A stretch of 64,000 nucleotides of DNA from Lindgomyces ingoldianus (Eukaryota; Ascomycota; Dothideomycetes; Pleosporales; Lindgomycetaceae): assembly GCF_010093535.1 (NCBI RefSeq), contig NW_022985191.1, forward strand, positions 248,001 to 312,000, in the 5' to 3' direction. A program made the translations under genes and the position numbers. The notes below the pieces were generated by a model. That model was not told where the DNA came from, ran no database searches, and saw nothing but the letters and a program-made list of their open reading frames with translations. Positions 36,996-48,526 of this stretch are shown here, in pieces (position 1 is the first letter of the stretch; every line of letters begins with the position of its first letter).

Positions 36996-37632
36996 GTAAT
37001 AAATATAAATAAACTTATTAATAAAATCTAAAACATATCTAAATATGTTTATAAAGAGCTTACATAGGCTTAAGCTCTTTAATAAGAGTACGTGAACTAA
37101 TTTTAAACCTCTGCCCCTGTGTATGCAGCTAGCAAGAAGGTCTAGCTAGACGCTAGAAATATTTAAATAAACTAATAATTAAAGAAACTTAATTAAAAGA
37201 ACTTTAGCCCCTTTACAGTAGCCTATATAGTCTTATTACACACTTACTAATTAATCCTACCTAACAGCATAAAGATACACCCTGTGTTCTACGTATTATT
37301 GCTGCGCTAAGCAGCCCTTAAATCTAACTATCTACCTAGACAGCTAAACTTACTACTTAAACCTGTTATTATAAACAATAAACTAAAATACATTATAGAA
37401 GATATTAAATAGATCTAGTTTAATAAGAAAAAATGTATCTATAAATACCTTATAAAATAGACTAGATACAATAAACTGTTATAGAAACCTGTAAAAGCCT
37501 TATAAAAGAACTCTGCAGTAACCTAATTCCACGCCTAATACCTATCTAAACTAAACTTGTACCCTAATAAAGACAACTTAATGCTAGAACTACTAATGTA
37601 AAGGATTCCCTTCCTAATAAGAGGGGGGGTAC
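36996..37632 (+). pseudogene. A0 pol C-terminus: end of integrase, chromodomain, polypurine tract
   Basis: Rejoins A0 after B1. About 37380-37520 reads as the chromodomain, with YIIEDIKxI and NKKKCIYKYLIK segments followed by a YNKLL block. A G-rich polypurine tract (37619-37632) precedes the 3' LTR. Confidence 0.85.
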
Positions 37633-37950
37633 TGTTATAGTATCCTCCCTAGATCCTAGACATAACTATATTAGACGTGTACTAGAGTATTATTAGTGCA
37701 CGTCTAACATAAACATAACATAACATAGACATAAACTTAAGCATAAACTGCTTTAACACTAACTAAACCTAAAACAGGCTTAATTTATACCTAAAGCGCT
37801 TAGACTTTTAAGCTAAGTATTTAATTACTAATTTTCTCCTAAACCTTTCTGTTCCTTACACAATGTCTTGTACCTACTATAATACCTCACGTAGTAATTA
37901 AACTAGACCTCCGTGAAGCTCTATAACCTTACTTGTGCACAATCGTGACA
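37633..37950 (+). repeat. A0 3' LTR
   Basis: 318 bp. The start is mutated (TGTTATAG); the right end is preserved (CTCCGTGAAGC and AATCGTGACA). Followed by CTATA. Confidence 0.95.
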
Positions 37951-38084
37951 CTATAGAAAATTTAAACATACTATAAAAAATAAAGGCTTAGTTACTACAT
38001 TTATATAAATCTACTAAGCTAAATTAAAATTAATAGGCATTTTTTTACTAAAGTTAGTTTTAAAATTAATATTTTAAACTATAT

Positions 38085-38307
38085 TGTAACAAGGCTAGCA
38101 CAGTTAACCACATAGCCTTCTCTCGCTTATAGAGGTTTAGGCTAGGCTAGAGACAACCGCTAGTGCTAGTGCTTACTCTAGCATTACCTATATATATATT
38201 ATACTATGCGAGAATACTTAGCTTAAGTATTCTTGTGCGTACCTTTTAGTACAGTAGGGAAAGTTGTATAGTATTAGCTTAGCAGGCGGGGCGCCTACCT
38301 TATTACA
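38085..38307. repeat. LTR-like island S0 (possible solo LTR)
   Basis: 223 bp starting TGTAACAAGG and ending CCTTATTACA, an imperfect inverted pair of the kind found at LTR ends. It contains a TATA-rich stretch (about 38190-38206) and several unmutated CpG sites. No matching target duplication was found and no second copy is in the window, so it may be a solo LTR with lost flanks or something else. Confidence 0.4.
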
Positions 38308-38310
38308 ACA

Positions 38311-38700
38311 ATAGTCTTCCTCTTCTTTACACCTTGCGTTCTCTAGCGTTGCACCTGTTCCTTTCACTGCCTAATACCGCCACGCCACGCCTAATACTGC
38401 TACCTAATATCTTTAATTTAATTGTTTTAGCATTAAAGCCCTAGTTGTAGAGCTGCAGCTTGCATAGTTTGTTGCCTCTGCAGGAATTTCTTAGAGTGCT
38501 AGGGAGCTCTAGCGCTGCTTCTGCCTCTGCCTCTGCCTCTCTATTAAGGCAAACATTAATATAGTACATGTAATACCTTAATAAGCTGTTTTGCTTACAT
38601 AACTGCTAGTTTAGCTTCTTTAACTGCTGTTTAAATATAATAGGCTAATGCCTAGAGGTGTTAGTAAGAGATTACCTAGCAGTGTTAAGAAATGCATAAA
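38311..38700. other. Moderately mutated sequence, no gene recognised
   Basis: Contains a short CTGCCT hexamer run (38521-38541) and less AT-biased stretches (38340-38400). It probably includes the upstream part of the P2 transposon, but no transposase motif could be read with confidence. Confidence 0.4.
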
Positions 38701-38832
38701 GTAAATTGCAGCAAATTGTAGCAAACTATAGCAAATTGCGGCAAACTATAGCAAATTGTAGTAAACTACAGCAAATTGCAGCAAACTATAGTAAACTACA
38801 GCAAATTATAGCAAACTACAGTAGATTATAGC
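38701..38832. repeat. 10-bp tandem array, 13 units
   Basis: Thirteen consecutive 10-bp units of the form GYARAYTRYR (GCAAATTGCA, GCAAACTATA and similar), differing mainly by transitions. The period is not a multiple of three, so it is unlikely to be coding. The same motif occurs, inverted, in the LTRs of copia D. Confidence 0.9.
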
Positions 38833-38884
38833 AGCAGGCAACAATCTCTAGTAGATATTAGTTGTGTTGCAAGTAGCTCTACGT

Positions 38885-39009
38885 ATAAAGAGGGTTCTAG
38901 GGGGGTAATGCCTCTAGAAAAAAAGCTTTATAAAGGGTAGCAGTAATTGCACATAAGCTAGTGTTAGCGTAATAAGAAATTACTAAGCTTTAAGCAGCTA
39001 ATAAGGCAG
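38885..39009 (+). pseudogene. Fot1/pogo-like transposase C-terminal region, part 1 (P2)
   Basis: The plus strand reads VAVIAHKLVLAQQEITKLQ then AANKA, typical of the region after the catalytic core in Fot1-like transposases and matching P1 at about 363-450. B2 interrupts it within the codons for Ala-Ala; GGCAG (39005-39009) is the target site. It continues at 49140. Confidence 0.8.
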
Positions 39010-39617
39010 TGTTACAATCCTTGCTCCGACAAAATGGTATTTCTAGAAGCACTACAGCCTGTGGTTGTGTTAGGAGAGAAAGGGAAGGACTTAGCTAGAT
39101 CGGGTGTACAGTCCGTCTAGCAGAGTGTGGGTAAGGCGGGGGTAAGAAGGCAGGTTGTGGTTTAGCCTAGCAGCTGTATAAGAAGCTAGCAAACTAATCT
39201 AAATAGATAGGAATAGAGGTATATATAGTGTAAAATATATAAGGCAGCAATGTTCTTTTTATAAAGGTGCTAGTGCCTCTTAGTCTATTATATATATAAA
39301 GACTTAATAGTAATTACAACCTTCTAACTATAGTTGTGGACTAAACTATATATATTTAGTAGCATGCAATTGCAGGCGTTTGCATGCTTATACTAAGGTT
39401 TAGTAGTGTGCATTTAGTTGCATGCCTGTGCATGTAAACTATTCTTTCCTATTAGACAACGCATCCTTCTATGCATTTGTCTAAAAGCTAAAGCTATTCT
39501 TTATCTATCTTATTACGTAATTTGTTTAAAACAGGGTTAAGAATTTTCTATCTTTAATTATTTAAATTGTGGGGTACTACTAATTAGTTGCTTATAGTCT
39601 AATTATAGGTTATAACA
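39010..39617 (-). repeat. B2 left LTR (3' LTR of the element)
   Basis: 608 bp. The left part is intact (CTTGCTCCGACAAAATGG); the right end is mutated (AATTATAGGTTATAACA). A pyrimidine tract (39625-39633) just inside is the minus-strand polypurine tract. Confidence 0.95.
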
Positions 39618-39859
39618 CACAGCGTTCTCTTCTAGTTAGTGTTCTTACTATTATGCTTACACTATTCTAAGTGTTAAAATTTTCTTTTAGTTAGTAAGTG
39701 CCCTTTTATATAAGCTTTTTAGATGTTTATTTATTTTAACTATGCCTTATTAGCGTTCCTGTTCTTCTACTATTACCTACTGTTTTTATACTGTTACTTA
39801 TCTTAATCCTTTTTACTGTACAAAGATGCGCCTTTATAGTCCTTATTGTTTAAGTAGTT

Positions 39860-40440
39860 CTTCCTACATAATAACCTTATTATTAAATAAGTGTGTAAAG
39901 TGTTTAAAAAAAGGGAGTTATTATAACACATTTATTTTAAATGTAGCCTAGAATTGCCTAGAGCATAAGCGCAAAAGGCTTCTAAAGGAGATAAAAAATG
40001 TTTGCTAATAGAAATAGAAAAAGCGCTAGAGCTTTCTTAATAAGTAAGCTTATTATGCTGCTTATTAGGCTTTCTAGGTGTTAAAGCTTTAGTTCTTAAA
40101 TGCTTATTAAGACTAAGCATAAAAGCAGCTTAACTTCCTAGCAGATTAAAAAGCAAAGTATTTAAAAAGAGACTTTTTATCTCTAAATAAGCTTAAAGCG
40201 CTTAAAGCAAAGACTGCAGGTCTTTCTTTTCTACAGCTTATATTAAAGAGTTGTAGACTTTCTACATTGCAGCTAGCTAATGCTGCTGCAGTTTTATCTA
40301 GTAATAATGTTTTCTAGGCTAGAGAACTTTCTTTAGAGTAGTTTTATTTAGAAGGGACTTTAAGTATTTATAAAGAATTAAAGGGGCATTTAATAAGCTT
40401 TTAATAGGTTCCTAAGTGCTTTTACTAGTAAGCTATCCTT
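39860..40440 (+). pseudogene. Antisense accessory frame of B2, homologue of the B1 frame
   Basis: Plus-strand frame opposite to gag-pol, at the same place as in B1. It reads CVKCLKKGSYY at 39892-39924, that is CX2CX6C with the last Cys now TAT, followed by NTFILNVA and then LEHKRKRLLKEIKN. B1 has NTFVSNAA and LEKE at the same spacing. Downstream (about 40190-40330) is a Leu/Lys-rich part and SSNN, again as in B1. Frame and motif are shared despite mutation of both copies, which supports a real ancestral protein. More TAA/TAG stops than in B1. Confidence 0.55.
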
Positions 40441-41013
40441 TTTATTTAACTAAGTACCTGTTTCTTTAGTAGTCTAGAATTTATTTAACTTTATACTTCT
40501 TTTTTTTTCTTTTAGCTAGTAGTTGCTAGCAAGATGTTCTTAAGTGTAAGTTTAAGCTTAGAGATATAGAACTAAAGATGTATTTACATTTTTTTAGGCA
40601 GCTTAAGTTTATAAATGCTAGAGCATGTTTATCTAACTTTATAAAGTCTTATGCGTCTTTTAGAAAGCTTTCTAAAAGGTCTTAGTGTTTTAAAATTCTT
40701 TATATTTAAATACACATAGTTATTTAGGTAAATTTCTAGTGCTAGTTATTATTTTTAGTTTACTGTTCTTTCTATAGCATTTTAAGCTAACTATACTTCC
40801 TTAGTTAGTTTCTAGTGTAGTTCTAGAAGTTTAGCTGTCTAGTTTATAGCTTTTAAAGAGTCTGTTAGTTAAGTGCTGTAAAGCTTGTATTATAAAAAAT
40901 ATCTAAAATTAGCTTTATATAGAGTTTCTTTAGTTATAGCTAATTCTATAGTGTTAATTGTAAGCTATGCTATTAGTAGCTATTCTACTTAATTATTCTA
41001 TTTATAAGATATG

Positions 41014-41242
41014 TGTCGCGTATACTAAGAGCCTTGGCTGGGGCTTAGAGCCTATACTGAGAGCCTTGGCTGGGGCTCGGAGCCTGGGACTGGGGCTCAG
41101 AGCCTGGGACGCAGCTCGGGATCTGGAGATATTATGTTCCGAAGCTCGGTGTATATAAGGAGAGCCTTCAGCTCTCTTAGATAGCAGAGTCACTTCATCC
41201 GATCTTCTAAACAGCTACTGCCAGGCTATTTTATCCTCTACA
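41014..41242. repeat. Unmutated solo LTR S1
   Basis: 229 bp beginning TGTCGCG and ending CTACA, flanked by the 5-bp duplication ATATG (41009-41013, 41243-41247). B1 near 30150-30165 shows the uninterrupted sequence. Inside are repeated GAGCCTTGGCTGGGGCT-type units (about 41029-41110) and a TATA-like box GTATATAAGG (41151-41160), as in an LTR promoter. It is GC-rich with no sign of RIP, unlike everything around it. No full-length copy is in the window. The open frames that cross it on both strands are by-products of its base composition. Confidence 0.85.
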
Positions 41243-41810
41243 ATATGTATTTGCGCAAGTATTTTTCTACTTTTATGTTTACTTTTTCTGTTTGTCTGTT
41301 TATTTACAAGTAATATGCTGTAAAGAGTTTATAGTTAATTCTTAGATGCTTAACTACTGCTGCCTAGTACTTGCTTATAAATAGTTTATTACAGTTAGAG
41401 ATAATAATCTTTAGGTAACTATAAGTAGCTAAGATATTCTTTTTTAGTTTAAACATAAATTCTTTAGCTATAATGCTTTTTTTTAAGGGCTATTAGTAAA
41501 CAAACTTTATAGTTTTATTAATAACCTGTGTAATTATATTATAAAGTCTTTTTATACTAAGTTTTTATAATAGTAGTAGCCTAGTAATAAAATCTATAGT
41601 TATTATAGTTTATAGTTAACTTAGCGCTATAATTAGTTAAAGTAGTCTATAGAGCTTATATTATTATAGGTTATTCTTATTATAAATGTTGCATTCCTAC
41701 AAGACTTTAGTACATAAATGCTTTAGTTAGGGCACTTCTTATAGTATTATGTTTTTAATCTTTTTTTATAGTAATCTAATTCTAGAGTGTCTAAACATAA
41801 AAGCTTTATA

Positions 41811-42910
41811 ACGTACTTTATAGGCGAGTTGCTTACACACCTAAGTTGCTTACTTTTACTAAGACCCTACTAAACTACCCTTTCTACACTAATGCATTCC
41901 CTACAACACTACTTAGATGCGCTAAAAGAATGTTAGATACAGCTTATACTCTAAGCTTTTAAATAAAACATAAAACTCTTAAAAAAATGTGCTGTAGCTA
42001 TATATAAAGTCTTATAAAAGATAATAAATAACTATAGCGCTAGATAACCTTTATAAGCTAATTCTACAGCTAAATTATAAAGGCTAAGTAATAAAAAAAA
42101 GCAGGTAATTATTAAGACTATACTTAAGCTATATGCGTAAGAAATTTCCCCTTAGATAGCATTTATAGCTAATATAGCTAATTTTTTGCGCGCTAAGCAT
42201 AATCTAGGCTATGTTTACATAAACTAGCCTAGTATATTTATAAAGTGTTATTTAGAGCTTAAAGTAATGTTTAAGCATAAGTATAACTATAAAAAAGCTT
42301 TTTATAAGAGTTTTAAGGTAATTTAGAGTAGGTTTAGCCTTATAAAGAATACTAAAGCTAAGTATAGCATCTAAGATAATAACACATACAACTTTAGTAA
42401 GATAAAGTTTATAATTAGCTAAATATCTTTTAACTATACTTACACTTAAAACTTTACTTTAAGCTCTAAATAACACTTTATAAATGTACTAGGCTAGTTT
42501 ATGTAAACATAGCCTAGATTATGCTTAGCGCGCAAAGAATTAGCTATATTAGCTATAAATGCTATTTAAGGGGAAATTTCTTACGCATATAGCTTAAGTA
42601 TAGTCTTAATAATTACCTGCTTCTTTTTATTACCTAGCCTTTATAATTTAGCTATAGAATTAGCTTATAAAGGTTATCTAGTGCTGTAGTTATTTATTAT
42701 TTTTTATAAAACTTTATATATAGCTATAGCACATTTCTTTAAAAATTTTATGTTTTATTTAAAAGCTTAGAGTGTAAGCTATATCTAACATTCTTTTAGC
42801 ACATCTAAGTAGTGTTGTGGGGAATGCATTAGTGTAGAAAGAGTAGTTTAGTAGGGTCTTAGCAAAAGTAAGCAACTTAGGTGTGTAAGCAACTTGCCTA
42901 TAAAGTACGT
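41811..42910 (+). mobile_element. Foldback Fot1/pogo-derived element E5 in B2
   Basis: 1100 bp between TA dinucleotides (41809-41810, 42911-42912). The spacer is in the plus orientation, as in E1, reading YNFSK where the first catalytic Asp is expected. Moderately mutated. Confidence 0.92.
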
Positions 42911-43916
42911 TAATACTTTTTTATTAAGTTCTTTTATCCTTGTTTAATAATTATAAGAGAACATAGTAGTTTTTTTTAGTTTAGTCCTTTATAAACTAGG
43001 CCTTCTAGAGTTTCTTTAAATATTATAAATTCTTTAGAGTTTTTATTTATTTTTTATAAAGTAGTCTAAGTAACAGCTAAGAGTGTCTACTTGCTAATTA
43101 CTACTTTCTACTACATGTTTAATAACAAAATTAAATTAAGCTAATTCTATAGCCTATTATACATGCATTAGCAAAAGTTTTTTAGTAGTAAGAAAAGTAA
43201 TAAGGTTTACATAGTTAGTAAGAATTATAAATTATTACTTAAAGCTTTAAAGCTTAACTTTCTAGTTTCTGTATGCATTAACTATAGCTTTTAATTCTTT
43301 ATTAAAGATAGTGTATTTTTGTTCTAGTAGTGCAAACTTTGCTAAATAGTAGGCTATAAGGTGCTATTAACTATTTTTTTATTTTTAAGAGAGTGCTGCT
43401 CTCTTTACTCTTAAAGAAGTGTTAGTATGCACTTTTATTTCTAACATAGAGTTATATATTCTAAGGATAGAGTAGCTTGTTATAATCTGTTTTAGTTTCT
43501 AAAAAGCATTTTTTATTTTTATTATTTATAGAAATTTCCGTGTAGATCTTTCTTTTAAAGTAGCGTTTATAAGAGGTAGTGTAATTTTTAAATAGTCCTT
43601 AATTATTCTTTGTACGTAACTAGTAAGGCCTAGAAATTCTTTAATTTCTGTAATAGTTTCTAGCGTTAGCTATTTAAGTACTTTATTTACCTTAGTAGGA
43701 TCTATCTTTATTTCTTCTTTATTAATAATAAACCTAAGATAGTTAGTTTTTAATATGTTAAACTTATATTTTTCTAGCTGTAAGTAAAGTCTATACTTTT
43801 AAAGCTTATCTAGCACTAGTTGTACCTTTACTATGTGGTCTAGTTTGTCCTCTTTTATATAGATAAGGATATTGTTTAGATAAACTAGTATAAAGATATC
43901 TAGGTAACGTACTTCA

Positions 43917-45006
43917 TAGGCGAGTTGCTTACACACCTAAGTTGCTTACTTTTACTAAGACCCTACTAAACTACTCTTTTTACACTAATGCATTCCCCAC
44001 AACACTACTTAGACGCGCTAAAAGAATGTTAGATATAGCTTATACTCTAAGCTTTTAAATAAGACATAAAACTTTTAAAGAAATATGCTATAGCTATATA
44101 TAAAGTCTTATAAAAGATAATAAATAACTATAGCGCTAAACAACTTTTATAAGCTAATTCTATAGCTAAATTATAAAGGCTAGGTAATAAAAAAAAGCAG
44201 GTAATTATTAAGACTATACTTAAGCTATATGCGCAAGGATTTTCCCTTTAAATAGTATTTATAGCTAATATAGCTAATTCTTTATGCGCTAAGCGTAATC
44301 TAGGCTATGTTTATATAAACTAGCCTAGTATGTTTATAAAGTGTTATTTAAAGCTTAAAGTAAAGTTTTAAGCATAAGTATAGTTAAAAGATATTTAGCT
44401 AATTATAAACTTTATTTTACTAAAGTTATATATGTTATTATTTTAGATACTATACTTAGCTTTAATATTCTTTATAAGGCTAAACCTGCTCTAAATTACT
44501 TTAAGACTTTTATAAAAAGCTTTTTTATAGTTATACTTATACTTAAATGTTACTTTAAGCTCTAAATAACGCTTTATAAACATACTAAGCTAGTTTATGT
44601 AAACATAGCCTAGATTACGCTTAGCGCGCAAAGAATTAGCTATATTAGCTATAAATGCTATTTAAGGGGAAATTCCTTGCGCATATAGCTTAAGTATAGT
44701 CTTAATAATTACCTGCTTCTTTTTATTACCTAGCCTTTATAATTTAGCTATAGAATTAGCTTATAAAGGTTGTTTAGTGCTATAGTTATTTATTATTTTT
44801 TATAAGACTTTACACATAGCTATAGCACATTTTTTTAAAAGTTTTATGTCTTATTTAAAAGCTTAGAGCATAAGCTGTATCTAATGTTCTTTTAGCGCAT
44901 CTAAGTAGTGTTGTGGGGAATGCATTAGTGTAGAAAGAGTAGTTTAGTAGGGTCTTAGCAAAAGTAAGCAACTTAGGTGTGTGAGCAACTCGCCTATAAA
45001 GTACGT
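43917..45006 (-). mobile_element. Foldback Fot1/pogo-derived element E6 in B2
   Basis: 1090 bp between TA dinucleotides (43915-43916, 45007-45008). B1 at 31710-31735 has the empty site (AAGGTATAAGTTAAG), which proves that exactly one TA was duplicated. The spacer is in the minus orientation. Confidence 0.93.
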
Positions 45007-47299
45007 TATAGGTTAAGCGCAGTATTAATTACTTTTTAGAAGGTTATAGGGGCGTTAGTTAGCCTAAATAGCATAATAAAGAGCTTATAAAGTGCTTTTA
45101 AGGTTCTAAAAGCTGTTATCTATTTAGGTCTTTTTTTTTATCTTTTTTTTATTAAATCTGTTCTAGATGTTAAACTTTATAAAGTGTATAGTTTTTTTTA
45201 GTTAGTTTATAATATTCTAAATAATAAAAATAAAAAACTAGTCTTTTATAGTGTTTTTATTTAAGGTCTAATAGTCTTAGTAGACTTTAACTTTTTTATT
45301 CTTCTTTTTTACAAAAACTACTGCAGATGCTACAGAGCTGTTGCTTTTTTAAATATAGCCTCTTACTAGCATGTAGTTTACATATTCTTATAAAGCTTTC
45401 TTTTAAGCTGCTATAAGAGGGCGTAGCTTATATGTTTTTAGCTAAAGGTTTAGCTTAAGGTTAATTACATAGTTCTAAGGTTAATATAAGAGAAGTTCTT
45501 TTAGGTTATCTAGAGTTATAAACATGTCTTTATAGCCCTAGTATTCTTTTAGTAATCTCTTCTTAGGTTCTTTTATAATTTAGTAGATTTTTACTTAATT
45601 TAGGTCTCTTTCTTTTTTAAATTTTTTAAAGAAGACTTCCTTTAGTTCTTTCTTTATTATGTAGATAGTGTGTGCTTTTAGTTCTTAGCAAAGGAATTTC
45701 TAGAGTCTCCTTTTCTTTAGGAAGTAACCTAATCCTTACTTAGCTTATAGGTGTGTAAGGTAATTATTATTATAGCATACAAACTATGTTATTTGCGCGT
45801 GCTTAGATTTAGGCTGTATTATTATTATTTTCTAGTTAATTTTAAAGTTGTGTCTATAAAGCTAGTTATATCTTAGTATAACTTAGTATTTTTCTCTAAG
45901 TAGTAATATGCTAAATAATACCTAGTTGTTTATAGCTTTAGTTTTTATAATTAGTTTTCTAGTCTTAAGCTAGATTTATTCTCTACTGTATTTAATTAAT
46001 AATATATTAGCTAAAGATACTTAAAAGAGTTCTTTTTTAATTTTAAAGAGTATTCTGTTCTTTTCTACCTAGGTAGAGTTAATTACTGTAAATGTGCAGC
46101 TGCTATTTATTAGTGTAAGGCCTTTTTATTTAAGGCTTATATGCCTTAGCGTAATTTTAGCTGTTAGGCTTTTTTAGGGTTTTTATCCTACTGCTATTAG
46201 AACTTTTATATTATAGTAGACTTTATTATAGTTTATGCTAATGTTATCTTTTTTAATGCTTAGAATATAGTGTATCTGTTTATCTACTTAATTAGTAATA
46301 ACTTTAAATTTCCAGTGTTCCTTTATTATGCAGTCTTCTACTAGATAATTAATACTTTTTACTTTATAGTAGTAGAGAAGTTAATTATTCTATTAATTAG
46401 CTTTTTATTAAAAGTAATAAAAGGTGTAATTAGAAGCTTTTTTATATTTAGTCTAAAGTTTCTTTTTATAGACAGGGCCTGTGCTATAGTGCTAACAGTT
46501 TAGCATTTTACATGTTATAGCTAGTCCTGTTAGGGTGTCTATAAACTATTTGCTTTCCTGTGCGCTAATTAGCTACTATCTAGCCTAGTGTTTAGTTAGC
46601 TAATGTTAGACGCAATATTTGTTTATGCATAGGTACTAAGTGTATAGGCATTACTCTAGATTAGTGCAGATTAGTATAGGCTATACTTAGGCCTATTAGG
46701 GGTATTCTTTTGTTTAAATTATCTGTAAGGGATAGTTCCTATACTTACATTAAAAGTTATTATGTTGCTTACTTCTGCACAGAATATAATATCTATAAAT
46801 TTATTATTCCTCTAGCTTTTTTCTAGTTACTACTAGTGCTAAGAGTAGTGTAGCTAGTTATTTATTTAGGAGAGCTAGGGTCTAAAGAGGCGTTTAGTGC
46901 TAATTAAAACTTTTTTCTTTTACTAGTATTTTTCTAAAGAACTTCTGCTATTCTTTTTTGTTTAATATGTTATAGTAAACTATAGTAACTAATCCTTTTT
47001 ACAATTTTATAAGTGTTATAGTTGTTATCTAAAATTACTTTATAAAGTCCTATTTTATAAAGGTTATAGCTATAAAGTCTTTTATATTTCTAGTAGTCCT
47101 CTTACTTAAACTATTACTTAAGCTTCCTTAGTAAGATGCCTATTCTATTTTGCTAAAAGGGGTACTATTTTTCCTTTTTTCTTATATTTTTAATGTAGTT
47201 AACTACTTATGTTAGGTTTTACTATCCTTTAAAAACTACAGCCTATTTAATAGCCCTAGAGATACTGTCTCCCTCTTAGACCTCTACCTTCTAATAGTC

Positions 47300-48526
47300 T
47301 ACTAAATAGTTAGAGGGTTTGTAGTTAGCTCTATATCTCTAGCAGAGTTATTTATTAAGCTTATTATGTATTTTTTTAGACATTAAGCCTCTATTAGTAT
47401 ACATAGCTTTTATAGCTAACTTAATATTTTTATTCTCTAGTCTTTTAGAGTCTAGGCACTTTTAATAAAAGTAACCTACTTTTTTATAGTTAAGGCGTGC
47501 CTTTTTTTAAGCTATTTTCTTTATTCTTTATTTAGAGGTAGCCTTACACTTTTAAGAGAACTGCTTTTTTTCTTAGAGAAGCTACATATATACTTAGTGT
47601 AACTAAGGTCTATAAGTTTACTATTAAACTATAAAGTCTTCTTCTTTCTTTAAAACTATTTAAGTTTTAAAGTTGTAACGCCTGTCCTTTTCTTTCTATG
47701 TTGCTTAGCATGTCTTTTATTATAAGTAAGTGCTTTTTTAACATATTCTTTAAAGCTCTTAGGCCTTTCTATGTAAGCAAATTTATCTTTAATTACTTTT
47801 AAAAGCCTATTATAGAATATTTATTCTATTGCTCTTTAATCTGTCTATCTATAAATAGCTAGTTATTCTTTAAAGCAGGCTGCGTAATGTTAGACAGAGC
47901 TTTTTTTTAGTATAAAAAGTTTATCTTATTAACTGCTTATTTTTCTTAGTTAACTAACCTATAAATAGTAGTTAGAGCTAATTTAAAAAAGTTAATATCT
48001 TTAAAGACCCTTTATGTTTCTAGCAGTAAAAGTTTTTTATTTATTTAATAGTTTATCTAGTTATTAGCGTGTAATTAGAACTATATAGTAGGTAATTTTT
48101 CTAAGTATAGGCTTATCTATAAAATTATTTCTTTGTCTATTTTAAAAGCACCTTTATTATATTACATGTAGAGGTGGCACTTTGTAAAGAAAAGTTTTAA
48201 GTCTTTAGCAAAGCTGTTAAATGCTTTAGAGGGGGCTAGGTGTAAAGTCTTCTTTAATTTAATACTAGTTTTTTTTTGTGTAAAGTTTCTAAGGTTAGCT
48301 ACTTTTAGCTAGAGGGCTTGTAGTTGTTAGATATTTAAAAGCCCTTATTATGCTTACTACTAAAGGTGTTGCTTAAGCTGTTCTAGCTTGTTACAGAGAT
48401 ACATTATTTACTAGTCCTGTGCCTTTTTAGTTGCTGTAGGGGTCTAGCTAGTGCTAGCAGCTAAGGCACCTGTTATGCTAATGTCTAAAGTAGTAGTAGC
48501 TATACTTTACAGGTAGTAGTAATTAC
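47300..48526 (-). pseudogene. B2 gag pseudogene
   Basis: Minus-strand counterpart of B1 gag. The zinc-knuckle region at about 47503-47453 aligns with the intact knuckle of B1 but has lost several ligands. The 5' leader adjoins the right LTR. Confidence 0.65.

Larger units (their letters stand above)
12100..37950 (+). mobile_element. Ty3/gypsy chromovirus A0, plus strand, host of nested A1/A2 and B1
   Basis: Outermost copy of family A. Its own sequence lies at 12100-13509, 24847-28144 and 36996-37950. The 318-bp LTRs start TGTCAC and end GTGACA, with target duplication CTATA at 12095-12099 and 37951-37955. A1 entered at AAGGG within gag; B1 entered at TATAA near the end of integrase. Once the inserts are set aside, gag, pol and a chromodomain follow in order. 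All copies of the family differ almost only by C/T and G/A. Confidence 0.95.
40450..47300 (-). pseudogene. B2 pol pseudogene, interrupted by S1, E5 and E6
   Basis: Minus-strand polyprotein remains. The RT site reads YLNNILIYIK around 43885-43850, both catalytic Asp codons being Asn; E6 is inserted about 30 bp to its right. The integrase region lies around 41250-41800, with S1 in it and E5 beside it. Order and spacing follow B1. More heavily mutated than B1. Confidence 0.85.

Noticed and set aside
38701..38832. CRISPR-like regular repeat
   Set aside because: The units are adjacent 10-mers without spacers, and the context is eukaryotic transposons.
40967..41193. Overlapping open frames on both strands around 41000
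   Set aside because: They exist only because the GC-rich solo LTR S1 lacks stop codons; both run across its edge into B2.
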